14,146 nt of DNA from an uncultured Collinsella sp. (GTDB taxonomy: Bacteria; Actinomycetota; Coriobacteriia; Coriobacteriales; Coriobacteriaceae), in contig CAUAWV010000048.1 in NCBI GenBank assembly GCA_958433005.1, forward strand, positions 1-14,146, read 5' to 3'. The translations under genes were made by a program, and so were the position numbers. Below the pieces are notes generated by a model. It was given only the letters and a program-made list of their open reading frames with translations, was not told the DNA's origin and did not search any database. Below, piece by piece: positions 12,437 through 14,146 of the stretch (position 1 is the first letter of the stretch; each line of letters starts with the position of its first letter).

Positions 12437-13915
12437 ATGACTGAGACCGCTAAGAAAAAGCGCGGTATGCCTTCATCGTTCACCATTCTTCTTGCTCTGC
12501 TGGCAATCGTCGCGGTTGTTACCGTTATCGTCTCCGGTACGTCCGGTGGCGCGGTTACCGCTGCCCGCTTGAGCGATTTCTGCACCGCCCCGGTCAAGGG
12601 CTTCGCTGACGCTCTGCCCGTCTGCCTCTTCGTTATGATCCTCGGCGGCTTCCTCGGCATGATGACCGAGACCGGCGCCCTGGACAACGGCATTGCCGTT
12701 CTGGTGCAGAAGCTTAAGGGCAATGAGATCATGCTCATTCCCGTGCTGATGCTCATCTTCTCCCTCGGTGGTACCACCTATGGTATGTGCGAGGAGACCG
12801 TTCCCTTCTACGCCCTGCTCGCCGCCACCATGATGGCTGCTGGCTTCGACCCCATGGTCGGCGCCGCTACCGTCCTGCTCGGCGCTGGCTGCGGCTGCCT
12901 GGGCTCCACGGTTAACCCGTTTGCCGTCGGTGCTGCCGTTGACGCTCTGACTGGCGTTGGCATTGAGGTCAACCAGTCCATCATCATCGGCCTCGGTGCC
13001 GTCCTGTGGATTGTTACCACTGTTATGTCCATCCTCTTCGTTATGAGCTATGCCAAGAAGGTCAAGGCTGACAAGGGTTCCACCATCCTTTCGATGCAGG
13101 AGCTCAAGGACGCCGAAGAGGCTCACGGCAAGGCTGCTTCCGAGGTTCACAAGGAGGTCAAGCTCACCGGTCGTCAGAAGGGTGTTCTGATCGCCTTTGC
13201 CTTCACCTTCGTCGTCATGATCGTCGGCTTCATCCCGCTGGCCGATCTCAACGAGGGCGTCGCCAACTTCTTCGATGCTGGCGCCGTCTATGACGCCGAC
13301 GGTAACGCCATCGTTCAGGGCTGGTCTGCCCTGATCACCGGCCTGCCCATTGGCCAGTGGTACTTCGACGAGGCTTCCACCTGGTTCTTCCTCATGGCTG
13401 TCCTGATCGGTATCATCGGCGGCCTGTCCGAGAAGCAGATCGTCAACACCTTCATCACCGGCGCTGCCGACATGATGTCCGTTGTCCTCGTCATCGCTCT
13501 CGCCCGTGGTATCTCCGTCCTCATGGCTAGCACCGGCCTCGACGTCTACGTCCTCGATGCTGCCGCCAATGCTCTGGCTGGCCTGTCCGGCGTGATCTTC
13601 GCTCCCATGAGCTTCCTGGTCTACTTCGGCCTGTCCTTCCTGATCCCCTCGACCTCCGGTATGGCTACTGTCTCCATGCCCATCATGGGACCGCTGGCTG
13701 TTAAGCTCGGCTTCTCGCCCGAGGTCATGGTCATGATCTTCTCCGCCGCCATCGGTGTCGTGAACCTGTTCACCCCGACCTCCGGCGCCATCATGGGCGG
13801 TCTTGCCCTGGCCAAGATCGAGTGGACGACCTGGCTCAAGTTTGCCCTTAAGCTCATCGTCGCTCTCTCCGTCGTCTGCGCCATCATTCTGACCGTCGCC
13901 TGCGTGATGCTCTAA
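12437..13915 (+). CDS. arcD: Arginine/ornithine antiporter, YfcC/DcuC family
   Basis: This is a 492-residue integral membrane transporter with about a dozen hydrophobic segments, the first at about 14-33 and the last at about 470-492. It belongs to the YfcC branch of the DcuC (C4-dicarboxylate carrier) family, to which streptococcal ArcD also belongs, unlike the APC-type ArcD of Pseudomonas. Family motifs are GGTTYGMCEETVPFY (111-125), GCLGSTVNPF (153-162), FLIPSTSGMATVSMPI (401-416) and LFTPTSGAIMGG (444-455). A charged cytoplasmic-type loop spans about 206-246. In the ADI pathway it would exchange external arginine for ornithine without energy cost. The ATG at 12437 lies 9 bases after GGGGGG; an ATG at 12428 abuts that site and is less likely. 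Substrate assignment comes from context, and the family also contains poorly characterised members. Confidence 0.87.
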   Translation: MTETAKKKRGMPSSFTILLALLAIVAVVTVIVSGTSGGAVTAARLSDFCTAPVKGFADALPVCLFVMILGGFLGMMTETGALDNGIAVLVQKLKGNEIMLIPVLMLIFSLGGTTYGMCEETVPFYALLAATMMAAGFDPMVGAATVLLGAGCGCLGSTVNPFAVGAAVDALTGVGIEVNQSIIIGLGAVLWIVTTVMSILFVMSYAKKVKADKGSTILSMQELKDAEEAHGKAASEVHKEVKLTGRQKGVLIAFAFTFVVMIVGFIPLADLNEGVANFFDAGAVYDADGNAIVQGWSALITGLPIGQWYFDEASTWFFLMAVLIGIIGGLSEKQIVNTFITGAADMMSVVLVIALARGISVLMASTGLDVYVLDAAANALAGLSGVIFAPMSFLVYFGLSFLIPSTSGMATVSMPIMGPLAVKLGFSPEVMVMIFSAAIGVVNLFTPTSGAIMGGLALAKIEWTTWLKFALKLIVALSVVCAIILTVACVML

Positions 13916-14000
13916 GTACCCCTTGGGTACCCCACGGAACCTTGACGATCCTGCAAAGGATTACCTGGTCATCGTCTTTCCGGTGGGGTAAACCCACCGG
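13916..14000 (+). ncRNA. Candidate structured RNA with alternative folds downstream of arcD
   Basis: Three pairings compete. Hairpin A is GTACCC/GGGTAC (13916-13930). Hairpin C is an 8-bp stem CCGGTGGG/CCCACCGG (13980-14000). A long-range stem joins 13928-13939 to 13978-13990 (12 pairs, one bulged G) and uses bases from both A and C. Inside it, GACGAT (13944-13949) pairs with ATCGTC (13971-13976), around CCT-GCAA-AGG. This could be a switch, or simply the folded end of the arcD message. I do not recognise a known RNA family. Confidence 0.35.
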
Positions 14001-14016
14001 TAGACTCCTACCTTTA

Positions 14017-14054
14017 GCCCCCTCCCGTTCCGTGCGCGGGAGGGGGCGCTCTTA
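14017..14054 (+). terminator. Terminator-like hairpin downstream of arcD
   Basis: An 11-bp perfect stem (GCCCCCTCCCG 14017-14027 with CGGGAGGGGGC 14037-14047) surrounds a 9-nt loop and is followed by GCTCTTATG. The stem is very strong and the T-tract is poor. It probably ends the arcD transcript, or acts as an expression platform if the preceding RNA is a switch. Confidence 0.6.
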
Positions 14055-14146
14055 TGTTGCGCGGGTCTACGAACCGCGCCACCACGCCCCCCGGCGCCGC
14101 CGCCCCCAACCCCCAAGGGTATAGAAAAAGCCAGGCAATACCCCAC
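14048..14146. other. Non-coding end of the window
   Basis: No credible gene starts here. A 6-bp hairpin (GCGCGG 14059-14064 with CCGCGC 14074-14079) is followed by a strongly C-rich stretch and then AT-richer sequence at the edge. Carbamate kinase, expected near an ADI locus, could lie beyond. Confidence 0.4.

Noticed and set aside
14059..14079. tRNA-like arm at the window end
   Set aside because: Only one 6-bp hairpin is present, with no acceptor stem or T-loop consensus on either strand.

Overview
The window is GC-rich, densely coded bacterial DNA. Strong Shine-Dalgarno sites, a streptococcal-style ArcD of the YfcC/DcuC family, a transaminase tied to arginine catabolism and the general gene style point to an anaerobic, fermentative Gram-positive. 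My best guess is a gut actinobacterium of the class Coriobacteriia, such as Collinsella or a relative. This rests on recall of gene style, not on a phylogenetic marker, and is only moderately certain.

Left part (1-6305), all genes on the minus strand. Reading leftward these are a polyphosphate kinase 1 with an unusual Pro/Ala-rich C-terminal tail, a strong terminator, a 23S rRNA uracil-5 methyltransferase (RlmD/RumA type), a DJ-1/PfpI-family protein whose stop overlaps the start of a Maf nucleotide pyrophosphatase, and a P1-family (S58) self-processing aminopeptidase. The first 129 bases form a large imperfect inverted repeat around a strong hairpin. It ends the minus-strand cluster and may be a mobile or intergenic repeat element.

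Right part (6306-14146), all genes on the plus strand. This is an arginine deiminase (ADI) locus in the order arcA1 - arcT-like aminotransferase - arcA2 - arcB - arcD. It encodes arginine to citrulline conversion (ArcA), citrulline phosphorolysis to ornithine and carbamoyl phosphate (ArcB), and arginine/ornithine exchange (ArcD). Carbamate kinase (arcC), the ATP-yielding step, is not in the window.

The most notable feature is the arcA pair. The two copies encode identical 413-residue proteins and differ by one silent base over about 1.27 kb, yet their flanks are unrelated apart from short promoter and leader elements. Those shared elements have a fixed geometry: two CCGTTC boxes 21 bp apart, the second 39 bp before a TATAA box, then a roughly 75-nt leader with two hairpins whose shape is kept while the sequence changes. 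This looks like a dedicated, undescribed regulatory module controlling arginine catabolism. Further structured RNA segments precede arcB and arcD and follow arcD; the last of these can fold in mutually exclusive ways ahead of a terminator-like hairpin.
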